From contig CABUKW010000047.1 of NCBI GenBank assembly GCA_902492275.1, forward strand, positions 1 to 20,339: 20,339 nucleotides of DNA, given 5' to 3'. This stretch comes from an uncultured Peptococcaceae bacterium (GTDB lineage Bacteria; Bacillota; Peptococcia; Peptococcales; Peptococcaceae). The translations under genes were made by a program, and so were the position numbers. The notes below the pieces were generated by a model. That model was not told the origin of the DNA and searched no databases. It was given only the letters and a program-made list of their open reading frames with translations. Below, piece by piece: positions 1 through 6,603 of this stretch; the stretch's first letter is position 1, and every line of letters begins with the position of its first letter.

Positions 1-120
1 CAAACTGTCGTTGCCATTTTCTATCAAATGTACCGCTAACCGCTTTACTTCATCATAATCTACTTCTCCGTTATCTAAAAATGGAGTGACCATTGCCGTC
101 ATAACTCTGCCAAAATCCAT
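1..120 (-). CDS. dapA: 4-hydroxy-tetrahydrodipicolinate synthase, N-terminal 40 residues (partial)
   Basis: This is the 5' end of a gene that continues beyond the left edge. The minus strand reads MDFGRVMTAMVTPFLDNGEV and continues to ENGNDSL with no stop. The 'G...TAMVTPF' opening followed by a D-x-x-x-V-K-R-L-A-x-H-L-I helix is typical of DapA, which condenses pyruvate with aspartate semialdehyde. The ATG at 118-120 has an AGGAGG Shine-Dalgarno (129-134 on the plus strand) eight bases upstream. It lies 82 bases downstream of asd, which supplies its substrate, and in the same direction as dapB. The catalytic lysine and most of the TIM barrel are outside the window, so integrity cannot be judged. 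Related aldolases of the DapA/NanA family share this opening; the asd-dapB context makes DapA the best call. Confidence 0.88.
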   Translation of the reverse strand, partial: MDFGRVMTAMVTPFLDNGEVDYDEVKRLAVHLIENGNDSL

Positions 121-202
121 TGATATAACCTCCTCAAAATTGCCGATTGATTTTTTATTCTATAAACACTATATGCGCAAGCGCCCTCAGGTACCACTAT
201 CT

Positions 203-1213
203 TTAGATCAAATCTTGACGCAGCAGTTCTTCCGCAATCTGCACCGCATTGGTCGCAGCGCCCTTACGCAGCTGGTCGAATGCAATCCATAAATTCAATG
301 CTTTGTCACAGCCTAAGTCGCGGCGAATTCGACCTACATAAACTTCATCGGTATCCGATGTAAACAGCGGCATTGGATATACATTGTTATGTGGGTCATC
401 CTGCACAATCAAGCCCGGTTCTGCTTCCATCAAGGCTCTGGCTTCATCAGGTGTGATGGTTTCTTCCGTTTCTACATAGACCGATTCCGAATGGCTGCGG
501 TATACTGGCACCCGCACAGCAGTAGGTGTAATAGAAATGCTATCATCGCTTAAAATTTTCTGGGTTTCATAAACCAGCTTCATTTCTTCTTTTGTATAAT
601 CGTCTTCCATCCACACATCAATATGGGGAATCAAGTTAAAGGCAATCTGATGCTGGAATACATGGGGTTCGATTGGTTCGCCGTTCAAAGTTTGCTTTAC
701 CTGCAAGGTCAGTTCGTCAATAGCTTCTTTGCCTGCGCCCGATACGGCCTGATAGGTGGAAACAATTACCCGTTTTACTTTGCTCTTTTTATACAGCGGA
801 TACAACGCCGACACCAATAAAATGGTAGAGCAATTTGGATTGGCAATCAAGCCTTTGTGGTCTTTTAATGCTTCTGGGTTTACTTCTGGCACCACCAGCG
901 GAACATCCGGTTCTAACCGGAACGTGCTGCTGTTGTCGATAACCACGCAGCCTTTGGATTGAGCCAAACGGCCAAAGGCCCGGCTGGCTGGACCGCCTGC
1001 AAATAAAGCCAAATCTACATCATCGAAAGAATTTTCTGTGGTTTCCTGCACTGTGTAGGTTTTCCCCTGATATTCAATTTGTGTCCCGGCACTTCTGGCA
1101 CTGGCCAAGAGACGTAATTCTTTATAAGGAATTTTCCGTTCTGCCATAACCTTTAAAATTTCCTGCCCTACTGCACCTGTAGCGCCTACCACTGCAATCG
1201 TTAATTCTTTCAT
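203..1213 (-). CDS. asd: Aspartate-semialdehyde dehydrogenase
   Basis: This 336-residue NADPH-dependent enzyme reduces aspartyl-4-phosphate to aspartate semialdehyde, the branch point to lysine/diaminopimelate and threonine/methionine. The N-terminal Rossmann nucleotide-binding loop is VVGATGAVGQE (residues 8-18). The acylated catalytic cysteine is Cys128 in ANPNCST. The RVPVYRSH segment near residue 246 carries the expected active-site histidine. Length matches the family. I chose the ATG at 1213 because a GGGGAGGA Shine-Dalgarno lies just upstream; a TTG six codons earlier would place that ribosome site inside the gene. It sits between dapB (79 bases upstream) and dapA (82 bases downstream), all on one strand. 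I see no promoter or terminator in either gap, so it is probably cotranscribed from the lysine-riboswitch promoter. Confidence 0.96.
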   Translation of the reverse strand: MKELTIAVVGATGAVGQEILKVMAERKIPYKELRLLASARSAGTQIEYQGKTYTVQETTENSFDDVDLALFAGGPASRAFGRLAQSKGCVVIDNSSTFRLEPDVPLVVPEVNPEALKDHKGLIANPNCSTILLVSALYPLYKKSKVKRVIVSTYQAVSGAGKEAIDELTLQVKQTLNGEPIEPHVFQHQIAFNLIPHIDVWMEDDYTKEEMKLVYETQKILSDDSISITPTAVRVPVYRSHSESVYVETEETITPDEARALMEAEPGLIVQDDPHNNVYPMPLFTSDTDEVYVGRIRRDLGCDKALNLWIAFDQLRKGAATNAVQIAEELLRQDLI

Positions 1214-1292
1214 TGTCTTTCCTCCCCGCAATTTTTAAAATCTTATAGAAATAGTTTTCTACCTGCAAACATACACCATAAAGGATACAACA

Positions 1293-2087
1293 TTAATCTA
1301 AAATATTTTCCAAATCTTCTACCAAGCCAGTCCAACCCTTTACTTTTTTCGCTGCTAACGCAATTCCTGGCATAAAAGATTCTCGAGAAATAGAATCGTG
1401 ACGAATGGTTAAAGTCTGCCCCAAGCCGCCGAAAATGACTTCCTGACTGGCTACAAAGCCTGGCAGCCGCACGCTGTGTACCCGCATACCGTCATACTCG
1501 CCGCCGCGGGAACCAGGAATTTTTTCGTATTCATTTTCCATACCTTGTTTAAAGCTTTTCCGATTTTCCGAGATTTTGCTCAATGTGGTAACGGCTGTGC
1601 CTGATGGCGCATCCAGCTTTTTATCATGATGCAGTTCAATCACTTCGGCATAGGGCATATATTTGGCTGCTTCCGCAGCAAATTTCATCATCAAAACAGC
1701 GCCAATAGCAAAGTTGGCTGCATGGAACATACCGGTGTGATGTTCTTCCGCCAATTTCCCCATTTCTGCCCGTTCTTCTGCACTCAGTCCGGTTGTGCCA
1801 GCCACTACCGCAATGCCTTTTTCCAAAACCTGCGGTACGTTCACCCGCATGGCGTCTGCCACGGTGAAATCAATCATGACATCGATCTGCACACTGGCCA
1901 ACAGTTTTTGCAAGTCGGTTTCCACCAACACGCCTTCCACCGGCCGGCCAATCAAAGCGCCGATTTCCATACCCTGATACTCCCGGTCAAAAGCGGCAAC
2001 CAACTCCAGTTCTGGATCATCTACCACTGTGCGACAAATTTCGCGGCCCATACGACCGCAGGCTCCCATTACACCTACTCGAATCAT
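1293..2087 (-). CDS. dapB: 4-hydroxy-tetrahydrodipicolinate reductase
   Basis: This 264-residue protein catalyses the NAD(P)H-dependent reduction that follows DapA in diaminopimelate/lysine synthesis. The N-terminal dinucleotide motif is VGVMGACGRMG (residues 4-14). The DapB signature ELHHDKKLDAPSGTA spans about residues 151-165 and contains the catalytic His pair and Lys. The C-terminal dimer/substrate domain is complete and ends in a normal stop. The start is the ATG at 2087, nine bases after an AAGGAGG-type Shine-Dalgarno. The open frame extends 41 codons further upstream, but that stretch covers the riboswitch terminator and the 3' end of the aptamer, so it is not coding. It is the first gene of the dapB-asd-dapA operon and is predicted to be switched off by lysine. 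Confidence 0.96.
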   Translation of the reverse strand: MIRVGVMGACGRMGREICRTVVDDPELELVAAFDREYQGMEIGALIGRPVEGVLVETDLQKLLASVQIDVMIDFTVADAMRVNVPQVLEKGIAVVAGTTGLSAEERAEMGKLAEEHHTGMFHAANFAIGAVLMMKFAAEAAKYMPYAEVIELHHDKKLDAPSGTAVTTLSKISENRKSFKQGMENEYEKIPGSRGGEYDGMRVHSVRLPGFVASQEVIFGGLGQTLTIRHDSISRESFMPGIALAAKKVKGWTGLVEDLENILD

Positions 2088-2131
2088 TTTAGTTCCTCCT
2101 TTTTGCAGGGATGCGATTATCAGCAATTTAT

Positions 2132-2163
2132 AAAAAAAGCTAAAGGAAGAAAAACCCTTTAGC
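2132..2163 (-). terminator. Lysine-riboswitch intrinsic terminator
   Basis: On the minus strand the stem GCTAAAGG / CCTTTAGC (arms within 2139-2163) has an 8-base-pair helix and a short U-rich loop. It is followed at once by seven T residues (2132-2138). It lies between the lysine aptamer and the dapB ribosome-binding site, which is the usual place for the expression platform. Lysine binding is expected to favour this hairpin. Confidence 0.85.
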
Positions 2164-2197
2164 GATAGCTTTAGAATTAGCCCCCATCCCCATACAT

Positions 2198-2385
2198 GAT
2201 AGCTCAACAACAGCCACTTGGGTTGTAACTGTTGACAGTCCTGTACCTATTTGATACAGCCCCAGCCTGCTTTTGCAGGACAAAAACAGACTTCGGCGAA
2301 ACTTCCTTTTATACCGGCTCTACGACTTCCTGAATCTCCACGATACTACTGATAAGCTTCGCGCCTCTACCCTATCCAGTCAGAC
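2198..2385 (-). promoter_or_regulatory. Lysine riboswitch (L box) controlling dapB-asd-dapA
   Basis: Read on the minus strand, the leader contains the conserved L-box elements in order. First comes GATAGGGTAGAGGCGCGAA (the GAGGCGCGAA core is at plus 2358-2367). Next is an AGTA internal loop, then TTTCGCCGAAG (plus 2291-2301). The 3' portion contains GACTGTCA and GTGGCTGTTGTTGAGCTATC, which closes P1 by pairing GATAG with CTATC. These match the known lysine aptamer core, and lysine-pathway genes lie downstream. The promoter is about 30 bases upstream and a terminator lies 35 bases downstream. The exact boundaries are estimates made by eye. Confidence 0.93.
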
Positions 2386-2419
2386 AAGGCATCTTTGTTA
2401 TTCTTTTTGGTTATCTTTT

Positions 2420-2448
2420 ATAATAGCACTGGCACAGCTGGCTGTCAA
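2420..2448 (-). promoter_or_regulatory. Sigma-A type promoter for the lysine operon
   Basis: On the minus strand a perfect -35 TTGACA (plus 2443-2448) is separated by 17 bases from a -10 TATTAT (plus 2420-2425). The start of transcription would fall near 2413, just ahead of the lysine aptamer. Confidence 0.88.
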
Positions 2449-2473
2449 CTTTTCAATGGTCAGTTTTTAGAAA

Positions 2474-2505
2474 AAATGCAAAATATAAAATTATATTTTG
2501 CATTT
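2474..2505 (-). terminator. Perfect AT-rich inverted repeat, probable terminator after the DUF1294 gene
   Basis: A perfect 15-base-pair inverted repeat (2474-2488 with 2491-2505, two-base spacer) lies 33 bases beyond the stop of the DUF1294 gene and upstream of the lysine promoter. On the minus strand its 3' arm runs into TTTTTTC. The stem is AT-rich and the T-run short, so termination strength is uncertain. It insulates the two units if it works. Confidence 0.55.
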
Positions 2506-2537
2506 CACTTTTTGTGTAAAACCCAACAAGCACAGGG

Positions 2538-2822
2538 TCACTTTATCCAGAAGAACTTTCCATATACCACACATACAACCAGCACTTGCAGCACAAAAAT
2601 AGCAGGAATGCCAATCACAAAAACAGGATGCTTGGTTTTATGCCGGAATTTCTGCATGCCTAACCAGCAGCCCAGACTTCCGCCTAGGAAAGCCACCAGA
2701 AAAAAGCGCCGTTCTGGTACCCGCCATTGCTCCTTTTTGGCTTTGCCTTTATCCCATCCCATCAGCAGAAAACCAAATACATTGATGGACAACAAATAGA
2801 CGACTGCAATTTTCAAAATCAT
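2538..2822 (-). CDS. DUF1294 family small membrane protein
   Basis: This 94-residue protein has about three hydrophobic segments (residues 3-21, 41-56 and 69-88). It carries the family pattern WDKGKAKKEQWRVPERRFF, then FLGGSLGCWLGMQKFRHKT. The DK-x-x-A...RVPE...GG-x-x-G...GM-x-x-FRHKT arrangement is the recognisable DUF1294 signature. The family has no established function; some proteobacterial members fuse it to a cold-shock domain, which is not present here. The ATG at 2822 follows AAGGAG with nine bases of spacing; the frame is open 22 codons further upstream, but that extension has no ribosome site and reaches into the rplT terminator. It lies downstream of that terminator, so it may be expressed by read-through or from a weak promoter I could not define. 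Confidence 0.85.
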   Translation of the reverse strand: MILKIAVVYLLSINVFGFLLMGWDKGKAKKEQWRVPERRFFLVAFLGGSLGCWLGMQKFRHKTKHPVFVIGIPAIFVLQVLVVCVVYGKFFWIK

Positions 2823-2863
2823 CGTGCTTCGCTCCTTGCAATTATCTAATTTCCATAAGTTCA

Positions 2864-2913
2864 TATAAAAATAGAGGATATTCCACAAGCCTTACGGCCT
2901 CTAAAATATCCTC
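2864..2913 (-). terminator. Terminator of the infC-rpmI-rplT operon
   Basis: Nine bases after the rplT stop, the minus strand forms GAGGATATT / AATATCCTC (arms 2905-2913 and 2874-2882), with a smaller GGCC..GGCT helix inside the loop. It is followed by TATTTTTAT. The position and shape are those of an intrinsic terminator. Confidence 0.8.
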
Positions 2914-2921
2914 CAAACTTC

Positions 2922-3278
2922 TTATGCTAAAGCTTTTTTGGCAACTTCTACTAAATCGCTGAATGCTTTTGCATCGGTGATCGCCAAATCAGCCAACACT
3001 TTACGGTTGATTTCAACGCCAGCTTTATTCAAGCCGTTGATGAATCTGCTGTAAGACATATTGTTCATTCTGCAAGCTGCATTAATCCGTGCAATCCACA
3101 GTTTACGGAAGTCACGTTTGCGCAGTTTTCTATGAGCGTAAGCATACTGTAAAGAACGCATTACTGCCTGATTTGCTACACGGTAAATTTTAGAACGGTT
3201 ACCATAGTAACCTTTTGCCTGTCTTAAGATTTTTTTATGTCTGCGGTGCGCAGTCACACCACGTTTTACTCTTGCCAT
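2922..3278 (-). CDS. rplT: 50S ribosomal protein L20
   Basis: This 118-residue basic protein opens with MARVKRGVTAHRRHKKILRQ and contains GYYGNRSKIYRVANQAVMRS and RKRDFRKLWIARINAA, all standard L20 sequences. It binds 23S rRNA early in large-subunit assembly. In Bacillota it also represses its own operon by binding the infC leader. Length matches the family and the gene is intact. The ATG at 3278 is preceded by an AGGAGG site. It is the last gene of infC-rpmI-rplT, 33 bases after rpmI, and is followed by a strong terminator. Confidence 0.98.
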   Translation of the reverse strand: MARVKRGVTAHRRHKKILRQAKGYYGNRSKIYRVANQAVMRSLQYAYAHRKLRKRDFRKLWIARINAACRMNNMSYSRFINGLNKAGVEINRKVLADLAITDAKAFSDLVEVAKKALA

Positions 3279-3311
3279 GGGTTGTCCAACCTCCTTCTAT
3301 ACACTTACCTA

Positions 3312-3509
3312 TTATTTGTAAGGAATTAATTTTGCTACTCGTTTTGCATCGCCTTCAAACATAATTGCAGATTTACGCAAATTACGTTTTCTCTTAGGGG
3401 ATTTCTTTTCTAAAATATGGCTTGTAAAAGCATGGTTTCTTTTAATTTTACCGGAACCTGTTTTACCGAATCTTTTTGCTGCACCTCTATGAGTTTTCAT
3501 CTTTGGCAT
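3312..3509 (-). CDS. rpmI: 50S ribosomal protein L35
   Basis: This 65-residue highly basic protein opens with MPKMKTHRGAAKRFGKTGSG and continues with KIKRNHAFTSHILEKKSPKRKR, the classic L35 pattern. Length is normal. The ATG at 3509 follows AGGAGG with eight bases of spacing. It lies 43 bases after infC and 33 bases before rplT, the conserved order of this operon in nearly all Bacillota. Confidence 0.98.
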   Translation of the reverse strand: MPKMKTHRGAAKRFGKTGSGKIKRNHAFTSHILEKKSPKRKRNLRKSAIMFEGDAKRVAKLIPYK

Positions 3510-3552
3510 AATAATTTCCTCCTCTCACTTGCTGATTCTTCAAGTTTATACA

Positions 3553-4065
3553 TTAATCTTTGGCCGGAGCCAAGATCATGATCATATTTCTGCCTTCTAC
3601 TTTGGCAGCTTTTTCTACCTTCGCCACGCCTGTCAACTCTTCTGCAAAGCGTTCGCACAGTTCCTGACCCAGTTCTGGATGGGTGATTTCTCTACCGCGG
3701 AACATGATGGTCACTTTCACTTTGTCCCCGCCGCTTAAAAATTTTGCAGCATTTTTGGCTTTGGTCTGAAAATCATGATCTTCAATGTTTGGTCTGAGCT
3801 TCACTTCTTTTACGGTAATGGTACGCTGATTTTTCTTGGCTTCCCGTTCCTTTTTGCTCTGCTCATATTTATATTTCCCATAGTCCATGATACGGCAAAC
3901 CGGCGGATTGGCAGTCGGTGCAACCTCAACCAGATCCAACCCTTTTTCCGCAGCAACCTTCGCAGCCTCTCTGGGAGACATCACGCCCAATTGCTGACCG
4001 GCATCATCAACTAAACGAACCTCTTTACAACGAATTTCTTCGTTAATTCTTAACTCTTTACTAAT
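3553..4065 (-). CDS. infC: Translation initiation factor IF-3, probable AUU start
   Basis: IF-3 binds the 30S subunit and proofreads start-codon and initiator-tRNA selection. The N-domain (SKELRINEEIRCKEVRLVDD) and linker signature (NPPVCRIMDYGKYKYEQSKK) precede the C-domain (VKEVKLRP, RGREITHPELG). I place the start at the ATT at 4063-4065, giving 170 residues. AGGAGG then sits eight bases upstream, and the protein begins M-SKELRIN as in other Bacillota. The ATG two codons upstream (4071) is only two bases from AGGAGG, and a TTG at 4092 has no ribosome site. Rare AUU starts on infC are known in Bacillus and E. coli, where they let IF-3 limit its own synthesis. If the ATG is used the protein is 172 residues. 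Confidence 0.95.
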   Translation of the reverse strand: MSKELRINEEIRCKEVRLVDDAGQQLGVMSPREAAKVAAEKGLDLVEVAPTANPPVCRIMDYGKYKYEQSKKEREAKKNQRTITVKEVKLRPNIEDHDFQTKAKNAAKFLSGGDKVKVTIMFRGREITHPELGQELCERFAEELTGVAKVEKAAKVEGRNMIMILAPAKD

Positions 4066-4093
4066 TGTCATTCCCTCCTCGGAATCAAGCAAT

Positions 4094-4124
4094 AAAAAAA
4101 GCGGATAGAAAACTCCATCCGCTT
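4094..4124 (-). terminator. Attenuator terminator in the infC leader
   Basis: On the minus strand the 11-base-pair stem AAGCGGATGGA / TCTATCCGCTT (one G-U pair, four-base loop, 4099-4124) is followed by TTTTT (T-run to 4094). It lies about 30 bases before the infC start, between promoter and gene, so it acts as a conditional terminator rather than an end-of-operon signal. Confidence 0.82.
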
Positions 4125-4249
4125 GAAAACCACATCAAAAAACTGACGTCATCATCAATAAAAGCGCTTGTTAAACCAACTCAGCAACCGGCTGGAAGGT
4201 GAGAAACGGATGGTTTCTTCTTGAACTAAGCTATTCTGTTTCAATCAAC
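4094..4249 (-). promoter_or_regulatory. L20-type leader (autoregulatory attenuator of infC-rpmI-rplT)
   Basis: The ~155-base untranslated leader starts at the promoter near 4249 and ends in the terminator at 4094-4124. A CCATCCG segment (minus strand; plus 4207-4213) is complementary over seven bases to CGGATGG in the 5' arm of the terminator (plus 4115-4121). The two pairings exclude each other, which is the expected antiterminator/terminator arrangement. In Bacillota, ribosomal protein L20 is known to bind such leaders upstream of infC and promote termination. The L20-binding site itself was not mapped; the assignment rests on position and the competing helices. Confidence 0.78.
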
Positions 4250-4255
4250 TTTTAC

Positions 4256-4284
4256 ATCATAGTATGTTTTCTTTTGTTTGTCAA
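4256..4284 (-). promoter_or_regulatory. Sigma-A type promoter for infC-rpmI-rplT
   Basis: On the minus strand a perfect -35 TTGACA (plus 4279-4284), a 17-base spacer and a -10 TATGAT (plus 4256-4261) predict a start near 4249. It lies in the ~95-base gap after the M28 peptidase gene, in which I see no convincing terminator. Confidence 0.85.
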
Positions 4285-4349
4285 TAGTTTTTTTGAAAAT
4301 GCACAAACTTTTTATGAAGTTTTTCGTTTTTAGCACAATCAACAATCCT

Positions 4350-6506
4350 CTATTGCAACATCTCTGTGATTTCTGCCATTGTTTGCATCTCCGCCGCACA
4401 GTAATCGACCACATCCTGATACGATTGCTCCAAGGCTTCCTGATATACTGCTTTTGCGCCTGCATAATCTGGTGTCTCCCCTAAAGCATCGGCCTGATAC
4501 AACGCATAGGATGTGTCAGCTACATAGACAACTGGATAAAGCCAGTCCGTTCCCCAATAGGTATTATCGTTATCTACAAAATTTTCATCATATTGGGTAA
4601 GTGTATCGTAGCCCACTTTTTGACCAAAGAAATAGTAGGACCAGTCATGATAAGCATTTAGATTAAAAATGATATCCAATGCCCCATCGCCATCCTCTGT
4701 CCAAAGAGCTTCATCATCCAGCGCGGCTAACGCTCCTTGCAAGCACGCAATATTGCGGTTGGTAGGCAAATGTCCCAGATACACATCTGTATCGTCGGCC
4801 TTTAAGAAACCATTCTGGATAGCTTTAAACGCAGTTAAAGAAATTTGATTCAACGCTTTGCCTTGTGCGCGCAAATCGGCAATTTTTGCTTCATCTTCAG
4901 CAGCCATTGCCTCTTCATAGGCATCATTCAATGCGGCAATTTTTGCGTTGTGAGCTTCTGCAGCTTCCCTGAATGCTGCAATAGAGGCTTTGTATGCTTT
5001 TACATCAACGCCAGCAGCTTCTGCAATTTCATCGTTCAAATTTTCCGCCAAATCATCACAGGTTGCCGTCATATCCAACTCCATGGCAGGCATCTTGTCC
5101 AGATAGATGGAGAAGGCGCCATACCAGTGAATATTGGTTTTCATGGCATCTTCATCATAAGTATCTGCATCATCAAATTGAGTATGATAGCGCTCCGCGC
5201 CAAATGTACCGCCAACACCGCCATTCAGCATATAGGGAATGCCATGATGCCGGTAGGAGACACCGTCCTCCATATTGGAAACATCGGTTACTTCTGTACT
5301 TAAACGAACATTCCCATAGGTTGTCACCAAACCTGATTTCGCTATCAGCTTAGAAGCAAGAGCTTGATATTCAGGTACCGCAATGATATTCAATTCTTCT
5401 AATCCCATGCTGTATCCAGGTAATTCGGTATTCAACATGCAAATCGTTTTACTTGCCCAGTCGGGCTTGGCTTCCATCATTCCCCACGAACCGATTGCCC
5501 AGTCAAACTGCGAACCGGATGCCCCCCATTCTTCAGCGCCATGAGCAACAATGACAATATCATTTTCTGGCTGATAACCTGATTCAATCAGGGCTTTTGC
5601 CACAGCCATATTGAGCGATACAGCACAGCAGTTATCCTGAAATCCATACCAGTATTTATCATAGTGGGAGGCAAGTATGATCTGTTGCGCAGAGGACTTT
5701 CCTTTTATCTTGCCAACTACATTATAGGAGATACCAGCATCTTTTTCAAAATCCACATCGACCAGCAATGTTGCCATACGATTTTCTGCTTCTATGGTCT
5801 CCTTAATTTTTTCAGCCTGCTTATAAGAAATCGCTACGGTTGGAAGCAAATCCTCACAACAAATATCCTGCACGTTGATAGAATCTTCGCTAACTTCTCC
5901 ATATCCACTATTTGCATAAGTGATAATCGCAGCAGCACCTTGCGCATCTGCCATACGAATGTAGCCATCAATCCAGGATACATTGGCCTGATCGACCTGA
6001 ACCAGAACGATTTTACCTGTTACATCACCGATTTCGGCATAATCGGTCTCCGTACCTGTTCCTGCATCAATAATCTGAGCTGTGATGCCGTCTTCATCGG
6101 TTCCTGAGCACTGATAAGCTGCTGGCATCAAATCAATATCTGTACCTTCTACTGTCAGTCTGGCATCATGGAACTGAAATTTATCAACTGGAACTCCCAC
6201 CTTTTCCACATCTGTCAGGCCAATGGCTTCCATTTCACGAACCAAGTAATCCGCGGTGCGATGCTCTGCATCGGAACCTGCGCTGCGCCAACCCAACTCA
6301 TTATCAGCCAGCTCCGTATCATAGCCCAGCTTATAGGCTAAGTCATAAGCGTAATCCATATCAATCGCTTGGGCAAAAGCCGCCACATCATCAGCCATCG
6401 ACAATCCAGCATTGTCCGCATCAGCGCTTATCCCACAGGCCGATAAGCTGCTGAGCAGAAATACAGCGCATACCATAACCACAACCAATTTTTTCATTTG
6501 TTTCAT
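4350..6506 (-). CDS. M28-family zinc metallopeptidase lipoprotein with PA domain
   Basis: This 718-residue exported protein has a lipoprotein signal: a Lys-rich start, a hydrophobic core (KLVVVMVCAVFLLSS) and lipobox LSAC with Cys24. A protease-associated (PA) domain occupies about residues 138-255, with GKIVLVQVD and GAAAIITYANSG. The M28 catalytic domain spans about 258-470. Candidate zinc/catalytic residues are H281 and D283 (SHYD), D291 (QDN), E325-E326 (HGAEEWG), E361 (NTE) and H441 (YHTQFDD). A mostly helical C-terminal region of about 240 residues is not recognised. It probably trims peptides at the cell surface; aminopeptidase activity is inferred from the family, and the substrate is unknown. 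The ATG at 6506 follows AAGGGAG by nine bases. The gene stands alone behind a structured RNA region and could be read from the promoter near 7041 or from a weak TATAAT at 6700-6705. Confidence 0.88.
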   Translation of the reverse strand: MKQMKKLVVVMVCAVFLLSSLSACGISADADNAGLSMADDVAAFAQAIDMDYAYDLAYKLGYDTELADNELGWRSAGSDAEHRTADYLVREMEAIGLTDVEKVGVPVDKFQFHDARLTVEGTDIDLMPAAYQCSGTDEDGITAQIIDAGTGTETDYAEIGDVTGKIVLVQVDQANVSWIDGYIRMADAQGAAAIITYANSGYGEVSEDSINVQDICCEDLLPTVAISYKQAEKIKETIEAENRMATLLVDVDFEKDAGISYNVVGKIKGKSSAQQIILASHYDKYWYGFQDNCCAVSLNMAVAKALIESGYQPENDIVIVAHGAEEWGASGSQFDWAIGSWGMMEAKPDWASKTICMLNTELPGYSMGLEELNIIAVPEYQALASKLIAKSGLVTTYGNVRLSTEVTDVSNMEDGVSYRHHGIPYMLNGGVGGTFGAERYHTQFDDADTYDEDAMKTNIHWYGAFSIYLDKMPAMELDMTATCDDLAENLNDEIAEAAGVDVKAYKASIAAFREAAEAHNAKIAALNDAYEEAMAAEDEAKIADLRAQGKALNQISLTAFKAIQNGFLKADDTDVYLGHLPTNRNIACLQGALAALDDEALWTEDGDGALDIIFNLNAYHDWSYYFFGQKVGYDTLTQYDENFVDNDNTYWGTDWLYPVVYVADTSYALYQADALGETPDYAGAKAVYQEALEQSYQDVVDYCAAEMQTMAEITEMLQ

Positions 6507-6568
6507 CAATCATTTCTCCCTTTCCTGTTTGGTTTTGGCATAAGCTGGCTTCACTTCAAACGACACAC

Positions 6569-6603
6569 AAAAAAGTGGCATGCCCTCAAATTCGACATGC
6601 CAC
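6569..6603 (-). terminator. Intrinsic terminator upstream of the M28 gene
   Basis: On the minus strand GTGGCATG / CATGCCAC (arms 6596-6603 and 6575-6582, eight perfect pairs, 13-base loop) is followed by six T residues (6569-6574). It ends about 60 bases before the M28 start. It could end a stand-alone RNA or act as an attenuator for the peptidase gene. Confidence 0.78.

Noticed and set aside
1626..2162. A 178-codon plus-strand frame opposite dapB
   Set aside because: It is antisense to a clear enzyme gene, with His/Cys/Phe-rich composition and no family resemblance.
2088..2210. A 41-codon N-terminal extension of dapB
   Set aside because: It covers the riboswitch terminator and the end of the lysine aptamer, while a good ribosome site sits at the internal ATG.
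4845..5303. A 152-codon plus-strand frame opposite the M28 peptidase gene
   Set aside because: It is a Cys/Phe/Ile-rich shadow of a well-supported gene on the other strand.
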